A DNA stretch of 60,266 bases from Liquorilactobacillus mali KCTC 3596 = DSM 20444 (lineage in GTDB: Bacteria > Bacillota > Bacilli > Lactobacillales > Lactobacillaceae), in the NCBI RefSeq assembly GCF_000260415.1, contig NZ_BACP01000025.1:1-60266 (forward strand). Reading direction: 5' to 3'. This document shows, in pieces, positions 28,087 through 37,798 of this stretch (position 1 is its first letter; each line of letters begins with the position of its first letter). The translations under genes were made by a program, and so were the position numbers. The notes beneath the pieces were generated by a model. It was given only the letters and a program-made list of their open reading frames with translations, ran no database searches and was not told where the DNA came from.

Positions 28087-29298
28087 CTATTGATTATTCT
28101 TGATTTTTAGTGCTGCTTTTTCTAATGAAGCCAACTCATTTTTTAGTTTGCCACACACTACTTGTTTTTCAATCTCTGCTAAAACCTTGCCTAGCAACGG
28201 TCCCGGGGTAAACTGCAGATCCTTGATCAAGTTCCCACCGTTAACAGCTAATTCTTTTTTATTTTTAATTGGCAAAGATTCATAATTACTCTGAATAGCT
28301 GCAATATCTCTTGCAAATCCTAGCATATTTGCAACCAAATTAGCCGTCTCAAATGCTGGCAATCCAAGTGTATACAAATTCCATGCATTAAATTGGTTAG
28401 TTTTGAGTAGTTCAAGCGCTGAAAAACAGCTTTGAACATTTGCTATCAACTCATTAGAACATTTCCATGCTTTTAATAGCTTTCTTATCTGCTTATGGTC
28501 ATTCAGTGCCAGATAACAGAAAAGCGTCCAGGCCGCAACATCATCACTAAAATGTAATTGCTCAAGTGAAAGCATAGTCTTGAGTACTTGTTCCATTGTA
28601 TTAAATAGTGGACAGTAAACAAAAAGTTTTGTATCAAGGAATCCAACTATACCCTTTTTAGGATTCTTACCCAAAAGTAGCTTTATCCATTCAACGTTAA
28701 TTCTCTCAACTGCAATTTTCTCAAGTAAGTGTGCATTATTGGTAACTGCTTCCAATGTAGTTGTTTCAATTTCAAAATCAAGCTGACTCGCAAAGCGAAC
28801 GGTTCGCATCATTCGCAAAGCATCTTCATGATACCTTTCATTAGGATTTCCAACAGCCTTTATTAGGCCTTTCTTCAAGTCCTCAAGCCCACCAAATAAG
28901 TCAATAATCTCGCCATTAAGGCTGAGCGCCAAAGCATTGATAGTTAAATCCCTGCGCTTAAGATCATCCTTAAGTGAACGAACAAATTGAACACTATCAG
29001 GTCTTCTGTAATCTTGATAGGTCGACTCAGTTCTGAAAGTAGTCACTTCATAGTCATCGCCGTGGTCAAGGACTGTCACAGTTCCGTGTTCAATACCAGT
29101 ATCCACCGTTTTTCTAAATATTTGCTTAATCTCAGCTGGATAGGCACTTGTAGCAATATCAACATCATGCAATGGCAAACCTAATAAAGTATCACGAACA
29201 CTGCCCCCCACAAAATAAGCTTCAAATCCAGCATTGTGAATCTTTTCAAGAATAATTCGAGCCTTTTGAAATTCAAGGGGTAACTTAATTAATTTCAT
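28087..29298 (-). CDS. cca: CCA-adding tRNA nucleotidyltransferase
   Basis: Cca builds or repairs the CCA end of tRNAs. The 403 residues start with the nucleotidyltransferase core: [13 protein letters not shown] and the metal-binding pair in [11 protein letters not shown], then [23 protein letters not shown] and the [14 protein letters not shown] nucleotide-selection motif (E-D-x-x-R). The rest is the helical C-terminal region typical of the class II firmicute enzyme. The start overlaps the dapB stop (ATGA). Confidence 0.95.
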   Translation of the reverse strand: MKLIKLPLEFQKARIILEKIHNAGFEAYFVGGSVRDTLLGLPLHDVDIATSAYPAEIKQIFRKTVDTGIEHGTVTVLDHGDDYEVTTFRTESTYQDYRRPDSVQFVRSLKDDLKRRDLTINALALSLNGEIIDLFGGLEDLKKGLIKAVGNPNERYHEDALRMMRTVRFASQLDFEIETTTLEAVTNNAHLLEKIAVERINVEWIKLLLGKNPKKGIVGFLDTKLFVYCPLFNTMEQVLKTMLSLEQLHFSDDVAAWTLFCYLALNDHKQIRKLLKAWKCSNELIANVQSCFSALELLKTNQFNAWNLYTLGLPAFETANLVANMLGFARDIAAIQSNYESLPIKNKKELAVNGGNLIKDLQFTPGPLLGKVLAEIEKQVVCGKLKNELASLEKAALKIKNNQ

Positions 29299-30083
29299 AG
29301 GAGATTCTCAAGTCCTACAAGCAATTCATCATAGTCTCCTATCTTCTTCGCAGCTACTGCAACACCCGACATGAATGAGATACGATCAAATGAATCTTGT
29401 CTTATTGTTAAGGCCTCACCTTGTCCGCCAAATAATACCTGTTCGTGTGCAACATAACCTGGCAAACGAACACTATGAATACGCATTCCTTCATAATCAG
29501 CTCCGCGTGCCCCAATCAGGCTCTCTTTTTCTTCAGGATTACCTTGGATTTTTTGCTTACGAACTTCAGAAATTAATTTCGCAGTATTTAATGCTGTACC
29601 ACTTGGTGCGTCCAGCTTCTTGTCATGATGCATCTCAATTATTTCTACATCTGGAAAGTACTTAGCAGCTTGTTGTGCAAATTGCATCAAAAGAACGGCA
29701 GAGATTCCAAAATTTGGCGCAATCAATCCACCAACCTTATTTTTCTTTGCAATTTCTTTTAGTTCAGCAACTTGATCATCGGCCAGACCAGTTGTACCGA
29801 TAACTGGCGAGATATCGTGTAAGAGAGCAAATTTAGCATTTTCATACACTGAAGCTGGAGATGTGAAATCTATCCAAACATCAATTGAGTTCACATCAAT
29901 ATCCGCTAATTTAGTATAAGCTGGTACATCTTCATTTTTAAAATCAGATAATTCATTGAGATTTTTTTCAGATGCGTTTGGATCATATACACCAGTCAAT
30001 TCAAAATCTGCATTCTCTAAAACCATTTTTGTAGTTGTGTTGCCCATACGTCCTTTAAATCCAGCTACTAAAATCTTAACCAT
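29295..30083 (-). CDS. dapB: 4-hydroxy-tetrahydrodipicolinate reductase
   Basis: DapB reduces hydroxy-tetrahydrodipicolinate in the lysine/diaminopimelate pathway. I start it at the ATG at 30083 ([14 protein letters not shown]), after GAGGATGATAAAT. The 262 residues have the N-terminal NAD(P)-binding GFKGRMG, the VIGTTGL segment, [14 protein letters not shown], and the catalytic [15 protein letters not shown], including the histidine pair and Lys. No other dap gene is near; cca lies directly downstream as in other Firmicutes. Confidence 0.95.
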   Translation of the reverse strand: MVKILVAGFKGRMGNTTTKMVLENADFELTGVYDPNASEKNLNELSDFKNEDVPAYTKLADIDVNSIDVWIDFTSPASVYENAKFALLHDISPVIGTTGLADDQVAELKEIAKKNKVGGLIAPNFGISAVLLMQFAQQAAKYFPDVEIIEMHHDKKLDAPSGTALNTAKLISEVRKQKIQGNPEEKESLIGARGADYEGMRIHSVRLPGYVAHEQVLFGGQGEALTIRQDSFDRISFMSGVAVAAKKIGDYDELLVGLENLL

Positions 30084-30119
30084 ATTTATCATCCTCTTCA
30101 ATTTTGTTTATTCCTATTT

Positions 30120-30128
30120 ATTCTAACA
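30120..30128 (-). promoter_or_regulatory. Possible extended -10 promoter of dapB-cca-abcF-thyA-folA
   Basis: TGTTAGAAT on the minus strand is an extended -10 (TG-N-TAGAAT) about 37 bases before the dapB start. No convincing -35 is seen. Confidence 0.4.
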
Positions 30129-30211
30129 GATTGTTGCTTTGCCTGCATCTGCAAGAATAATGAAATTCTGCTTAACAAGTGCTCAGTGAAGAGCTATTTT
30201 GACAAAAATTA

Positions 30212-30220
30212 TGTTATGCT
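30212..30220 (+). promoter_or_regulatory. Possible extended -10 promoter of the YitT-family gene
   Basis: TGTTATGCT is an extended -10 with 33 bases to the ATG. A TTGACA at 30199-30204 is too close (10 bases) to be its -35 box. It is divergent from the dapB promoter. Confidence 0.35.
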
Positions 30221-30253
30221 CTTAAAAGATACTAAGTTCTTGGAGGGAAAAAG

Positions 30254-31141
30254 ATGTATTCAACTGATTCAAAAGTTCGCTTGGTTGACTTTATTATGAT
30301 TGCTTTTGGCTGCGGGATGTATGCTTTTGGTTTCGTGATGATTAACATAAGTAATAACCTGGCCGAAGGCGGTGTAACAGGTATTTCACTCATTACCCGC
30401 TACTGGCTGCATATTGATCCTGCTTTTTCAACACTTGCAATTAATATACCTTTAGTAGTCATCGGCTACAAATACCTAGGGAAAAAAGCACTTATTTATA
30501 CTGTTTATGGCACTCTTTCACTTTCAGTCTTTATCTGGCTATGGCAAAGACTACCATTTTCAATTAACATCCACCATGATTTGTTTATTGCCGGAATACT
30601 GGCCGGTGTGCTTGGAGGAATTGGCTCGGGAATTGTCTATCGATTTGGTGGCACAACGGGTGGTGCAGATATTGTTGCACGAATTTTGGAGAAAAAACAA
30701 GGTGTTGCGATGGGTCGAACTTTATTAATACTTGACTGCATTGTTCTGACCGCTTCGTTAAGTTACGTTGATATCAGGAGAATGATGTACACCCTGCTGG
30801 CATCTTATGTCTTCTCAAAGATTGTCAACTTCACTCTTGAGGGTGCATATACCGCACGCGGGGTCATTATAATGAGTAATCAATATGAAAAGATTACGAA
30901 AGATATTATGGATGTTTTGGAACGTGGTGTGAGCCACTTACAGGCAACAGGTGCATATTCAAATGAGACAAGACAGGCAATTTATTGTGTTGTCAGTCCA
31001 AGTGAATTGATGACTTTAAAACATATTGTCGCTAAATATGATGAAAAAGCATTTGTTTCTGTTCTAACAGTAAACGAAGTTTTCGGCGAAGGTTTCAGCT
31101 ACTCTGTGCCGAAAAAAAGAATTTTTAAATTAAAAAAATAA
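30254..31141 (+). CDS. YitT family membrane protein (DUF2179 C-terminus)
   Basis: The 295-residue protein has about five membrane spans (between residues 10 and 180) followed by a cytoplasmic DUF2179 domain (about 220-290, GVSHLQATGAYSNETRQAIYCVV). The signature NLAEGGVTGISLI and the FRFGGTTGGADIV-like segment (RFGGTTGGADI) place it in the YitT/YpjC family. The function is not established; no transport substrate is known. The ATG follows TTGGAGGG. It is a single plus-strand gene closed by its own terminator. Confidence 0.9.
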   Translation: MYSTDSKVRLVDFIMIAFGCGMYAFGFVMINISNNLAEGGVTGISLITRYWLHIDPAFSTLAINIPLVVIGYKYLGKKALIYTVYGTLSLSVFIWLWQRLPFSINIHHDLFIAGILAGVLGGIGSGIVYRFGGTTGGADIVARILEKKQGVAMGRTLLILDCIVLTASLSYVDIRRMMYTLLASYVFSKIVNFTLEGAYTARGVIIMSNQYEKITKDIMDVLERGVSHLQATGAYSNETRQAIYCVVSPSELMTLKHIVAKYDEKAFVSVLTVNEVFGEGFSYSVPKKRIFKLKK

Positions 31142-31194
31142 GAACCTGATCATTATCAATTAGCTCTTGAAATTAATGACATAAGAAATATTTT

Positions 31195-31236
31195 AAGGCT
31201 GGATCAAAAGCAAAATTTTGATTTGGCTTTTGATTT
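31195..31236. repeat. Dispersed palindromic element, imperfect copy
   Basis: The sequence AGGCTGGATCAAAAGC followed by AAAATTTTGATTTG and GCTTTTGATT shares the AGGCTGGATCAAAA and AATTTTGA parts with the copies at 11430, 24517 and 53474, but here the outer stem is lost and an inner stem GATCAAAAGC/GCTTTTGATT remains. Confidence 0.6.
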
Positions 31237-31244
31237 ACACAAAC

Positions 31245-31290
31245 ATGGTTTACAAGTCAAAGTTTTCGCCTGACTTGTAAACCATTCTTT
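31245..31290 (+). terminator. Intrinsic terminator of YitT-family gene
   Basis: ATGGTTTACAAGTCA (31245-31259) pairs without mismatch with TGACTTGTAAACCAT (31271-31285), a 15-bp stem with an 11-base loop, followed by TCTTTTCTT. Confidence 0.85.
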
Positions 31291-31372
31291 TCTTAATTAC
31301 AAATTATCTATATCTATTGCTCACAACAAAAAATGACATCTTAGCCAAGAATATAAAAGGATGTGATAGCTG

Positions 31373-31480
31373 TTGATACCGCAAAAAACTACATTCAAAG
31401 TAAATTTTTTTGAGAAACTACCAACTTTGAACAAACATATCACTTTTTTTATTAGATTTGCCGGTATTTGTGACAGTTAG
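31373..31480 (+). CDS. Small open frame, doubtful
   Basis: A TTG at 31373 lies nine bases after AAAGGATG and opens 35 codons to a TAG at 31480. The peptide (start LIPQKTTFKVNFFEK, then LPTLNKHITFF) is basic and hydrophobic. I do not recognise it. It may be a true small peptide, a remnant of a lost gene, or chance. Nothing around it supports a role. Confidence 0.2.
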   Translation: MIPQKTTFKVNFFEKLPTLNKHITFFIRFAGICDS

Positions 31481-31623
31481 ACTTAAAGAATATGCGCTAT
31501 TGGAAATTAAAATCAATATACTTTTGTATAAAAAAACATAATATTATTAGTTATCTTCTTGCTATATAAAAATAACTATGAATAATTTAGACTTTTTTGT
31601 AGTAATAATTAATACTTTTAATA

Positions 31624-32889
31624 CTAAAAATCTTCAAGTAATTCATCTTCAAAATTCTGCATTTCCAAATCATCAGGTACAAGCTTAAGATAAAGAGCAA
31701 CATTTTGACGAGCCTCTTCAAGATTTCCAACACGTCTATTTAAAATAGCAAATTCTCTGAGAAATGTTGGATTATCGTCATATACTCGACTTGCAGCTTG
31801 ATAGTATTTGAGTGCTAATTCATCATTATCTAATGCACCGTATGACTTACCTAAATTCCAATAAATTTGAGGATCTATCTCGTCATTTTGAACAAATGAA
31901 CTTAAAAAATCAATTGTTTCTTGATACTTTTGACGGCTAACTAGTAAATTGCTGAGTTCAATTACTAATGTCAAGCTGTCTGGTTCCAGCTCAAGAGCTT
32001 TTTCTAGATATTCTTGTGCTTCTTCAGGCTGCTGCAATTTCAAAGAAACCGAGCTGGCCTTCTCATATAATTTAACGTTATATTGATCCACCCGCAACCC
32101 CTCTTGAAGTGTCTCAAGTGCATCTTGCAAAAATCCCATTTGTTCATATGCAGTCGCTAAAAATGGATACAGTGTTGTGTAATCTTTATTATCCTTTTTT
32201 AGTTTTTTGAAATTCTCAATGGCATCTTCGTAATTTTTGACTTGAAGCTGCGTAAATGCGATCTGAAAACGTGTATCAGGACTAATCTGTTCGTCCTCTA
32301 ATTGTTCGAAGTATCCTAGTGCCTGCTCAAACTTACCGACCTCTGCATATGCCTGCCCAAGTCGCTGGACCATTGAAACACCTGCCAACTGAGTAAATCC
32401 CAACCTGACCAATGTAAGATACAATTCAATCGCTTTGCCAAATTTCTTGGTATTAAAGTAAAACTCAGCTAGCCCAAAAATAACTGCCTCTTCATTCGGA
32501 GCAATCTTCAATGCCTCGAGAAGTTTATTTTCACTGACTTCTAGCAATCCTTGCGTCTGATACAAATCTGCTGCAACCAAAAGTGAATTTACATATGCAT
32601 CAGAATCTGGCTTAACTGCGGATAAATATTCAAGTGCCTCATCATCATGACCATCACTGACTGCAAGGTCTGCCAGTTGTACACGCAAAATATCTTCATC
32701 TGGAAACTTGATCAAAAGAGACTTATAGGCCTTTTCTGCAAAATCAGAAAACCCCAGCATATATAATTCCTCTGCTAGGCTATAAATGTCGTCCGGATCT
32801 GCTTCTTTGAGGACCTGTCCAAAAACTTGGGTCGCTTTTTCAATATTTCCATCTTCAATTAAACTAATTACATCTTCATAACGATTCAT
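31624..32889 (-). CDS. Tetratricopeptide-repeat protein
   Basis: The 421 residues are almost entirely TPR-like helical pairs, from about 1 to 400, with repeated A/G-x-x-Y/F and alternating Leu positions (for example EALEYLSAV, AIELYLTLVRLGF, ALGYFEQLEDE, ALKYYQAASRVY). There is no signal peptide and no catalytic domain, and the C-terminus is acidic (FEDELLEDF). It sits upstream of nothing and downstream of hup, as YpiA-like TPR proteins do in other Firmicutes. It is likely a cytoplasmic scaffold; the partners are unknown. Confidence 0.85.
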   Translation of the reverse strand: MNRYEDVISLIEDGNIEKATQVFGQVLKEADPDDIYSLAEELYMLGFSDFAEKAYKSLLIKFPDEDILRVQLADLAVSDGHDDEALEYLSAVKPDSDAYVNSLLVAADLYQTQGLLEVSENKLLEALKIAPNEEAVIFGLAEFYFNTKKFGKAIELYLTLVRLGFTQLAGVSMVQRLGQAYAEVGKFEQALGYFEQLEDEQISPDTRFQIAFTQLQVKNYEDAIENFKKLKKDNKDYTTLYPFLATAYEQMGFLQDALETLQEGLRVDQYNVKLYEKASSVSLKLQQPEEAQEYLEKALELEPDSLTLVIELSNLLVSRQKYQETIDFLSSFVQNDEIDPQIYWNLGKSYGALDNDELALKYYQAASRVYDDNPTFLREFAILNRRVGNLEEARQNVALYLKLVPDDLEMQNFEDELLEDF

Positions 32890-33017
32890 AAATTCCCCTT
32901 TTTTTATCTATTCATTTAATAAATCCAGTGTAGAAAACTATAAAATAAGACTGTGAAGACACGGCAATTAAACAAAGCTTTATACTACATACACAAGATT
33001 GGTTGCTATATTTTAAC

Positions 33018-33058
33018 AAAAAAAGAACTGTAACAAAACATTAGTTTTGATACAGCTC
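33018..33058 (-). terminator. Intrinsic terminator of hup
   Basis: On the minus strand GAGCTGTATCAAAAC pairs with GTTTTGTTACAGTTC (one bulge-like mismatch), loop TAAT, followed by seven T. It is 28 bases after the hup stop. Confidence 0.8.
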
Positions 33059-33086
33059 CTGACAAATAAGTATTAATGCTTAATGC

Positions 33087-33362
33087 TTATTTAACAGCAT
33101 CTTTTAAAGCTTTACCTGGTTTAAATGCAGGTACTTTGCTTGCAGGAATTTGAATTTCCTTACCAGTTTGTGGGTTACGACCCTTACGAGCTGCACGTTC
33201 ACGCACTTCGAAGTTACCAAATCCGATCAATTGAACCTTTTCGCCTTCTGCCAATGTAGCTTGAATTGTTTCAAAAACTGCGTCAACAGCAGTAGTTGCA
33301 TCTTTTTTTGTTAAACCTGTCTTTGTTGCAACTGTTTCGATTAATTGTGCTTTGTTTGCCAT
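33087..33362 (-). CDS. hup: DNA-binding protein HU
   Basis: HU bends and compacts DNA as a dimer. I start it at the ATG at 33362 ([12 protein letters not shown]) after GAGGAGGTGAAACAC, giving 91 residues, the family norm. The N-terminal helical dimer part and the beta-arm are intact: [21 protein letters not shown] with the conserved Pro at the arm tip region ([13 protein letters not shown]), and [12 protein letters not shown] at the end. The strong ribosome binding site and a good promoter fit high expression. Confidence 0.97.
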   Translation of the reverse strand: MANKAQLIETVATKTGLTKKDATTAVDAVFETIQATLAEGEKVQLIGFGNFEVRERAARKGRNPQTGKEIQIPASKVPAFKPGKALKDAVK

Positions 33363-33477
33363 GTGTTTCACCTCCTCATACGAAGAAATAGGCACAGATA
33401 ATTAAATATCCGTTGGCGTAATTTCGCCCTTGTCGTAATGACGAAACAATGACTAACAAATCATTATCTCTTTAAAT

Positions 33478-33506
33478 AAGATAGCATATAAAGCCTAATA
33501 TAACAA
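33478..33506 (-). promoter_or_regulatory. Promoter of hup
   Basis: On the minus strand TTGTTA (33501-33506) and TATCTT (33478-33483) are 17 bases apart. The leader of about 110 bases downstream has small hairpins (for example GGCG/CGCC around 33415-33430). Confidence 0.55.
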
Positions 33507-33599
33507 GGTTTTTCACCTTTTTTTAAAAATTTAACCTTTCTGATACCTGCTAAATATTAATAAAATATTAAGTTTAACATATTGACCAATTAATTAAAA

Positions 33600-34910
33600 C
33601 TATTTACGCTTGCGTTCAATTAAATGAACAGGTGTACCAGTAAAATCAAATGAATCACGTATCTGATTCTCTAGGAATCTTTGATACGAAAAATGCATTA
33701 GCTCAGGATCGTTAACAAAGACAACAAATGTAGGCGGTTTAACCGCAACTTGTGTCGTGTAAAAGACTCTAAGACGCTTGCCATGATCAGTTGGTGTAGG
33801 ATTACGAGCAATTGCATCCATGATCACATCGTTCAGTACAGCAGAAGGAATCCTTCGTTGATGGTTCTCATTGATTTGCTTAATCAAAGCAGGTAACTTA
33901 TCTAACCTTTGCTTCGTCACGGCTGAAACAAAAATTATTGGCGCGTAGCTAAGATACTGAAATTCCTGACGAATTTTTTCCTCAAACTCTATCATTGTAC
34001 GATTATTCTTCTTTAGTGTATCCCATTTATTAACAAGAATAATAATACCACGCCCTGCTTCGTGAGCATAACCTGCAACTTTTTTATCTTGTTCTCGAAT
34101 TCCTTCTTCAGCATTTAATACTACCAAAACGACATCTGAACGATCGATTGCCCTCATGGCTCTTAAAACAGAATACTTTTCAGTATTTTCGTAAACCTTC
34201 CCACGTTTTCTGATTCCCGCCGTATCAATAACTGTGAATTCATCACCTTGACTTGAAATAAAAGGTGTATCAATTGCATCCCTGGTTGTCCCTTCAATGT
34301 TTGAAACAATTACACGGTTTTCACCTAAAATAGCATTTACAAGTGATGACTTTCCCACATTAGGGCGACCAATCAAACTAAATCTAATTGTTTTATCTTC
34401 TTCTTCGACTTGATTCTCTGGAAAAGAATGGCAGATTTTGTCAAGTAAATCACCAACACCAATTCCGTGTGTACTGGAAACAGCTAGTGGTTCGCCAAAA
34501 CCAAGTGAATAAAAATCAAAAATATCTCCCCTTAATTCAGGATTATCAACTTTATTAACCGCCAAAATAACTGGTTTATCAGATTTATAAAGAATTCGCG
34601 CGACTTTTTCATCAGCATCGGTTATTCCTTCACGAACACTGACAACAAAAACAATTACATCAGCCTCATCAATTGCAATTTCAGCTTGTTCTGTAATCTG
34701 GGTCAGAAATGGTTCGTCACCAATATCAATTCCCCCAGTATCAATTAAATTAAACTTCTGTCCGAGCCACTCACTATGGGCGTAAATTCTATCCCGCGTG
34801 ACTCCAGGAACATCTTCAACAATAGAAATTCTTTCTCCCGCAATTCTATTAAAAACGGTTGATTTACCAACATTAGGTCGACCAACAATTGCTACAACTG
34901 GATTTGCCAT
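33600..34910 (-). CDS. der: Ribosome biogenesis GTPase Der (EngA)
   Basis: Der is a double GTPase needed for 50S assembly. The 436 residues have two G domains: GRPNVGKST (10-18), DTGGI and NKVD in the first, GRPNVGKSS (about 182), [10 protein letters not shown] and NKWD in the second, then a KH-like C-terminal domain (about 355-436) ending basic. It is downstream of rpsA and upstream of hup as in many Firmicutes. Confidence 0.97.
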   Translation of the reverse strand: MANPVVAIVGRPNVGKSTVFNRIAGERISIVEDVPGVTRDRIYAHSEWLGQKFNLIDTGGIDIGDEPFLTQITEQAEIAIDEADVIVFVVSVREGITDADEKVARILYKSDKPVILAVNKVDNPELRGDIFDFYSLGFGEPLAVSSTHGIGVGDLLDKICHSFPENQVEEEDKTIRFSLIGRPNVGKSSLVNAILGENRVIVSNIEGTTRDAIDTPFISSQGDEFTVIDTAGIRKRGKVYENTEKYSVLRAMRAIDRSDVVLVVLNAEEGIREQDKKVAGYAHEAGRGIIILVNKWDTLKKNNRTMIEFEEKIRQEFQYLSYAPIIFVSAVTKQRLDKLPALIKQINENHQRRIPSAVLNDVIMDAIARNPTPTDHGKRLRVFYTTQVAVKPPTFVVFVNDPELMHFSYQRFLENQIRDSFDFTGTPVHLIERKRK

Positions 34911-34958
34911 TTTTGCATCCCTCTTTTCTATTTAAATTTAAAATACACTCATATCAGC

Positions 34959-34994
34959 AAAAAAACGATAGATTTGTTCAACAATCTACCGTTT
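34959..34994 (-). terminator. Intrinsic terminator between rpsA and der
   Basis: On the minus strand AAACGGTAGATT pairs with AATCTATCGTTT (one G-T pair), loop of six bases or so, then seven T, about 57 bases after the rpsA stop. Confidence 0.8.
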
Positions 34995-35051
34995 CTGTGC
35001 TAAAGAATAACTACTAGATTTATCATACTAAAAAAACATACAATCAAGTGA

Positions 35052-36260
35052 CTAATCTTGATGATCCTCATCCTTCAAATCACCAACAAGATCACCAAGT
35101 GTAAAGCCTGTACTTTCATCTGGAAGATCAACTTTTCCTTCTGGAGCTTTTTCTTTCTTAGCTTCACCAGCAGCACTTGGCTTTTCCTCAAGTGCTTTAA
35201 CTGAAAGTGCCAGTCTATGCTCATCAGCATGCACATTTAAGACCTTCACTTTAATTGTTTCGCCAGAAGTCAAAACTTCATTTGGTGTAGCAATATGTTT
35301 GTGTGAAATTTGAGAAATATGCACAAGACCTTCAACACCAGGGAATACTTCTACAAATGCACCAAAGCTTGTAAGACGCTTAACTGTTCCTTCAAGTACA
35401 TCACCTTCAGCAACTTTTTCTGTAATATTATCCCATGGTTGTGGTAATGTCTGTTTGATTGAAAGTGAAATACGATCTCTTTCAGTATCAATTGAAAGCA
35501 CCTTAACCTTAACAGTTTCACCAACCTTAAGTACATCAGAAGGCTTGTTAACACGTTCGTATGAGATTTCTGAAACATGAACTAATCCATCCACGCCACC
35601 TAAATCAACAAATGCACCGAAGCTTGTTAGTCGTGCAACTTTCCCTTCGACAACATCACCCACAACTAAGTTTGCTAATGTCTCTGCTTTCTTAGCTTCA
35701 CGGGCTGCCTTAACGATTTCCTTATGAGAAAGAATCAAACGATTCTCACTTGGTTCAATTTCAATAATCTTGAGCTCAAGTTCTTGATTCTTGTATTGAT
35801 TCAAGTCTTCAACAAAACGATCATCAACCATTGACGCTGGAATAAATCCACGAACACCAGCATCAACTACTAGGCCTCCTTTAACCACTTGTGTTACAGG
35901 AGCTGTAATCGTCTCACCAGCTTCAAACTTCTTCTCAATATCATCCCAAATTTTACGTGCTTCAAGACGACGTTGTGATAATAAGTAGCTACCGCCTTCT
36001 TTGTCGGAACCAATACGAGAAATGACTACTAAGTCAATTACATCACCTATAGTCACGTCATCTGACACTTCTTGATCAGGCTTCAAGCTAAGTTCCTTAA
36101 ATGGAACCACACCTTCAACACCTGCTCCTTCAATTCCAACAATCACTTGTTTAGCATCATCAATGGCTAAAACTTCACCCTTAACGACATCACCTATTTT
36201 TACTTCATTTACGCTATTTAAAGCTTCTAATAAATCCTTGTTTTCATCTGATTCACTCAT
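35052..36260 (-). CDS. rpsA: 30S ribosomal protein S1 homolog with four S1 domains
   Basis: The protein binds RNA through repeated S1 (OB-fold) domains. I start it at the ATG at 36260 (MSESDENKDL) after AAGGAGG; a longer frame of 18 codons has no site. The 402 residues contain four S1 domains at about 20-90, 105-170, 190-260 and 275-345, the last two with SFGAFVDLGGVDGLVHVSE and SFGAFVEVFPGVEGLVHIS. The C-terminal tail (after 350) is rich in Glu, Lys and Asp. Gram-positive homologs (YpfD-type) have four domains rather than six and are not fixed ribosomal proteins in all species. It lies between cmk and der. Confidence 0.93.
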   Translation of the reverse strand: MSESDENKDLLEALNSVNEVKIGDVVKGEVLAIDDAKQVIVGIEGAGVEGVVPFKELSLKPDQEVSDDVTIGDVIDLVVISRIGSDKEGGSYLLSQRRLEARKIWDDIEKKFEAGETITAPVTQVVKGGLVVDAGVRGFIPASMVDDRFVEDLNQYKNQELELKIIEIEPSENRLILSHKEIVKAAREAKKAETLANLVVGDVVEGKVARLTSFGAFVDLGGVDGLVHVSEISYERVNKPSDVLKVGETVKVKVLSIDTERDRISLSIKQTLPQPWDNITEKVAEGDVLEGTVKRLTSFGAFVEVFPGVEGLVHISQISHKHIATPNEVLTSGETIKVKVLNVHADEHRLALSVKALEEKPSAAGEAKKEKAPEGKVDLPDESTGFTLGDLVGDLKDEDHQD

Positions 36261-36351
36261 GGACCATGTCCTCCTTAACGACTCAACTCTAATCTCTATT
36301 CTAGCTGAATTCAATCAAAAATTCCAGTTAAAATACACTTTTAGTGAGATT

Positions 36352-37023
36352 TCAAGCTTTTTTTTCAATTATTTTCATTATTTTGTCAACAACTTGCTCA
36401 ATTGTTAGGCTTGTTGTGTCTAATTGAGCAGCATCATCAGCTTTTACAAGCGGCGAAATTATTCTGGTAGAATCCTTACGGTCGCGCTCTTCTATTTCTC
36501 GCTCCAGAACCCCAAGTGGTGTCTGTATGCCCTTTTCAATATTTTCCTTATATCTCCTCAACGCTCTTTCCTTCACACTTGCTACCATAAAAATTTTAAC
36601 TTCAGCATTGGGCAAGACAGTTGTTCCGATATCTCTGCCATCCATTACGATTCCACCATCACGTGCGATCTTTTGCTGTAAATCTGTGAGATACTTGCGG
36701 ACCGAAACCTGAGCAGCAACTGTAGAAACATTATTACTGATTTCAGGCATTCTAATTTCTTCTGTCACTTCTTTTTCATTCACAAAAACTCTTTGTCCAT
36801 CAGCTGATGGCACAAACTTAATATCGATATTGTCCAAAATTGTCCCTAATGACTCTTCGTCATCAAGTTGAACCCTATCATGAATTGCCGCCCAAGTGAC
36901 AGCACGATACATTGCACCGGTATCACAGTATATGTAATTTAATTTATGTGCGACAAGTTTTGCAACTGTACTTTTCCCAGCCGAAGCTGGTCCATCAATT
37001 GCAACTTGTAATAACTTCCCCAT
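36352..37023 (-). CDS. cmk: Cytidylate kinase
   Basis: Cmk phosphorylates CMP and dCMP. The 223 residues show the P-loop IDGPASAGKSTVAK (9-22), YCDTGAMYRAVTW with the CMP-binding Arg, MDGRDIGTTVLPNAEVKIF, the LID segment RALRRYKENIEKG, and RDRKDSTRIISPLVKADDA with the conserved Arg and Asp. It is upstream of rpsA, the typical Firmicutes order. Confidence 0.96.
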   Translation of the reverse strand: MGKLLQVAIDGPASAGKSTVAKLVAHKLNYIYCDTGAMYRAVTWAAIHDRVQLDDEESLGTILDNIDIKFVPSADGQRVFVNEKEVTEEIRMPEISNNVSTVAAQVSVRKYLTDLQQKIARDGGIVMDGRDIGTTVLPNAEVKIFMVASVKERALRRYKENIEKGIQTPLGVLEREIEERDRKDSTRIISPLVKADDAAQLDTTSLTIEQVVDKIMKIIEKKA

Positions 37024-37087
37024 CTTGACTAAACCTCTCCATGAAAATATTATTTTCTATCTCTATTATGTGTTTATTAAGACCACA

Positions 37088-37708
37088 CTATTTGATACGA
37101 ACTGACTCACCAGGAGTAAGTGTTGAACCTGAACTCAGTGTTGGGTTCAGCTCAAGCAGCTCTTGAACGGTCAATCCATTATTGACAGCAACACGATAGA
37201 TTCCCTGTCCAGCAACAACTGTTACATATTGAGCACTGGTTGACGAAGAGCTCGATATTGTACTGTATGAACTGGACGAATCTGCAGTCTCGCTCGAACT
37301 CGATGCAGTTGTCGCTACTTCACTCGAACTGCTTGAAGTTTCTGCTTCGGTATACTCTTTAGTAGACTCAGAAGATGATGATTCAGCGACTGAACTTGAT
37401 GAGCTCTTTTTAGATGATGATTCTTTTTTTGAACTACTACTGCTCTTCTTGCTAGAGCTTGATTCAACTACACCTACATTGTCACTACCTCCAGAAGAAG
37501 ACTGTGAAGTTTTCTGCGAAATAAAATAAAGCGCAACTGTTCCTAAAATAATTGCAATGAAAACAACTAATAATGATGTGGTTAACACGCTATTTGCTCG
37601 GTTACTCTTTCGACTAGCTGTTCGTGAATAGTTGCCACTATTGTCACGAGCATCATCAAAAGATTTATCCCAAGGTTGTTGTTTTTGGTCCGGAGTTTTA
37701 CGACTCAT
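37088..37708 (-). CDS. LysM-domain membrane protein with a serine-rich linker
   Basis: The 206 residues have a charged cytoplasmic part (1-38), one membrane span (about 43-65, TTSLLVVFIAIILGTVALYF), a long low-complexity linker of Ser, Lys, Glu and Thr (about 70-155) and a C-terminal LysM domain (about 160-206: VVAGQGIYRVAVNNGLTVQELLELNP). LysM binds peptidoglycan, so it probably joins membrane and wall. It resembles the YpbE-type LysM proteins found next to ypbB-recQ in Bacillus. The serine-rich linker may be glycosylated; this is inference. Confidence 0.85.
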   Translation of the reverse strand: MSRKTPDQKQQPWDKSFDDARDNSGNYSRTASRKSNRANSVLTTSLLVVFIAIILGTVALYFISQKTSQSSSGGSDNVGVVESSSSKKSSSSSKKESSSKKSSSSSVAESSSSESTKEYTEAETSSSSSEVATTASSSSETADSSSSYSTISSSSSTSAQYVTVVAGQGIYRVAVNNGLTVQELLELNPTLSSGSTLTPGESVRIK

Positions 37709-37798
37709 AAAAATTTCCCCCTCAAATAATCATTTATTATTCTACCATACGTTACCACAGCAAGTCATAGTTCTTTACTCAAGAATTACATTTAATCA

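Larger units (their letters stand above)
31142..31623 (+). other. 482-base gap with repeat, terminator and a small open frame
   Basis: It holds a member of the dispersed palindrome family (31195-31236), the strong terminator of the YitT-family gene (31245-31290) and a 35-codon open frame of unknown status (31373-31480). The part from 31481 to 31623 is AT-rich with no signal I can name. Confidence 0.6.

Noticed and set aside
30199-30220. TTGACA with TATGCT as a standard promoter for the YitT-family gene
   Set aside because: The spacer is 10 bases only; I kept only the extended -10.
31300-31623. Insertion sequence remnant in the large gap
   Set aside because: No terminal inverted repeats, target duplication or transposase motif can be seen.
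37230-37490. Serine-codon repeats as a CRISPR-like or satellite repeat
   Set aside because: The repeats are irregular Ser/Lys/Thr codons of a wall-spanning linker in the LysM protein, without a fixed unit.
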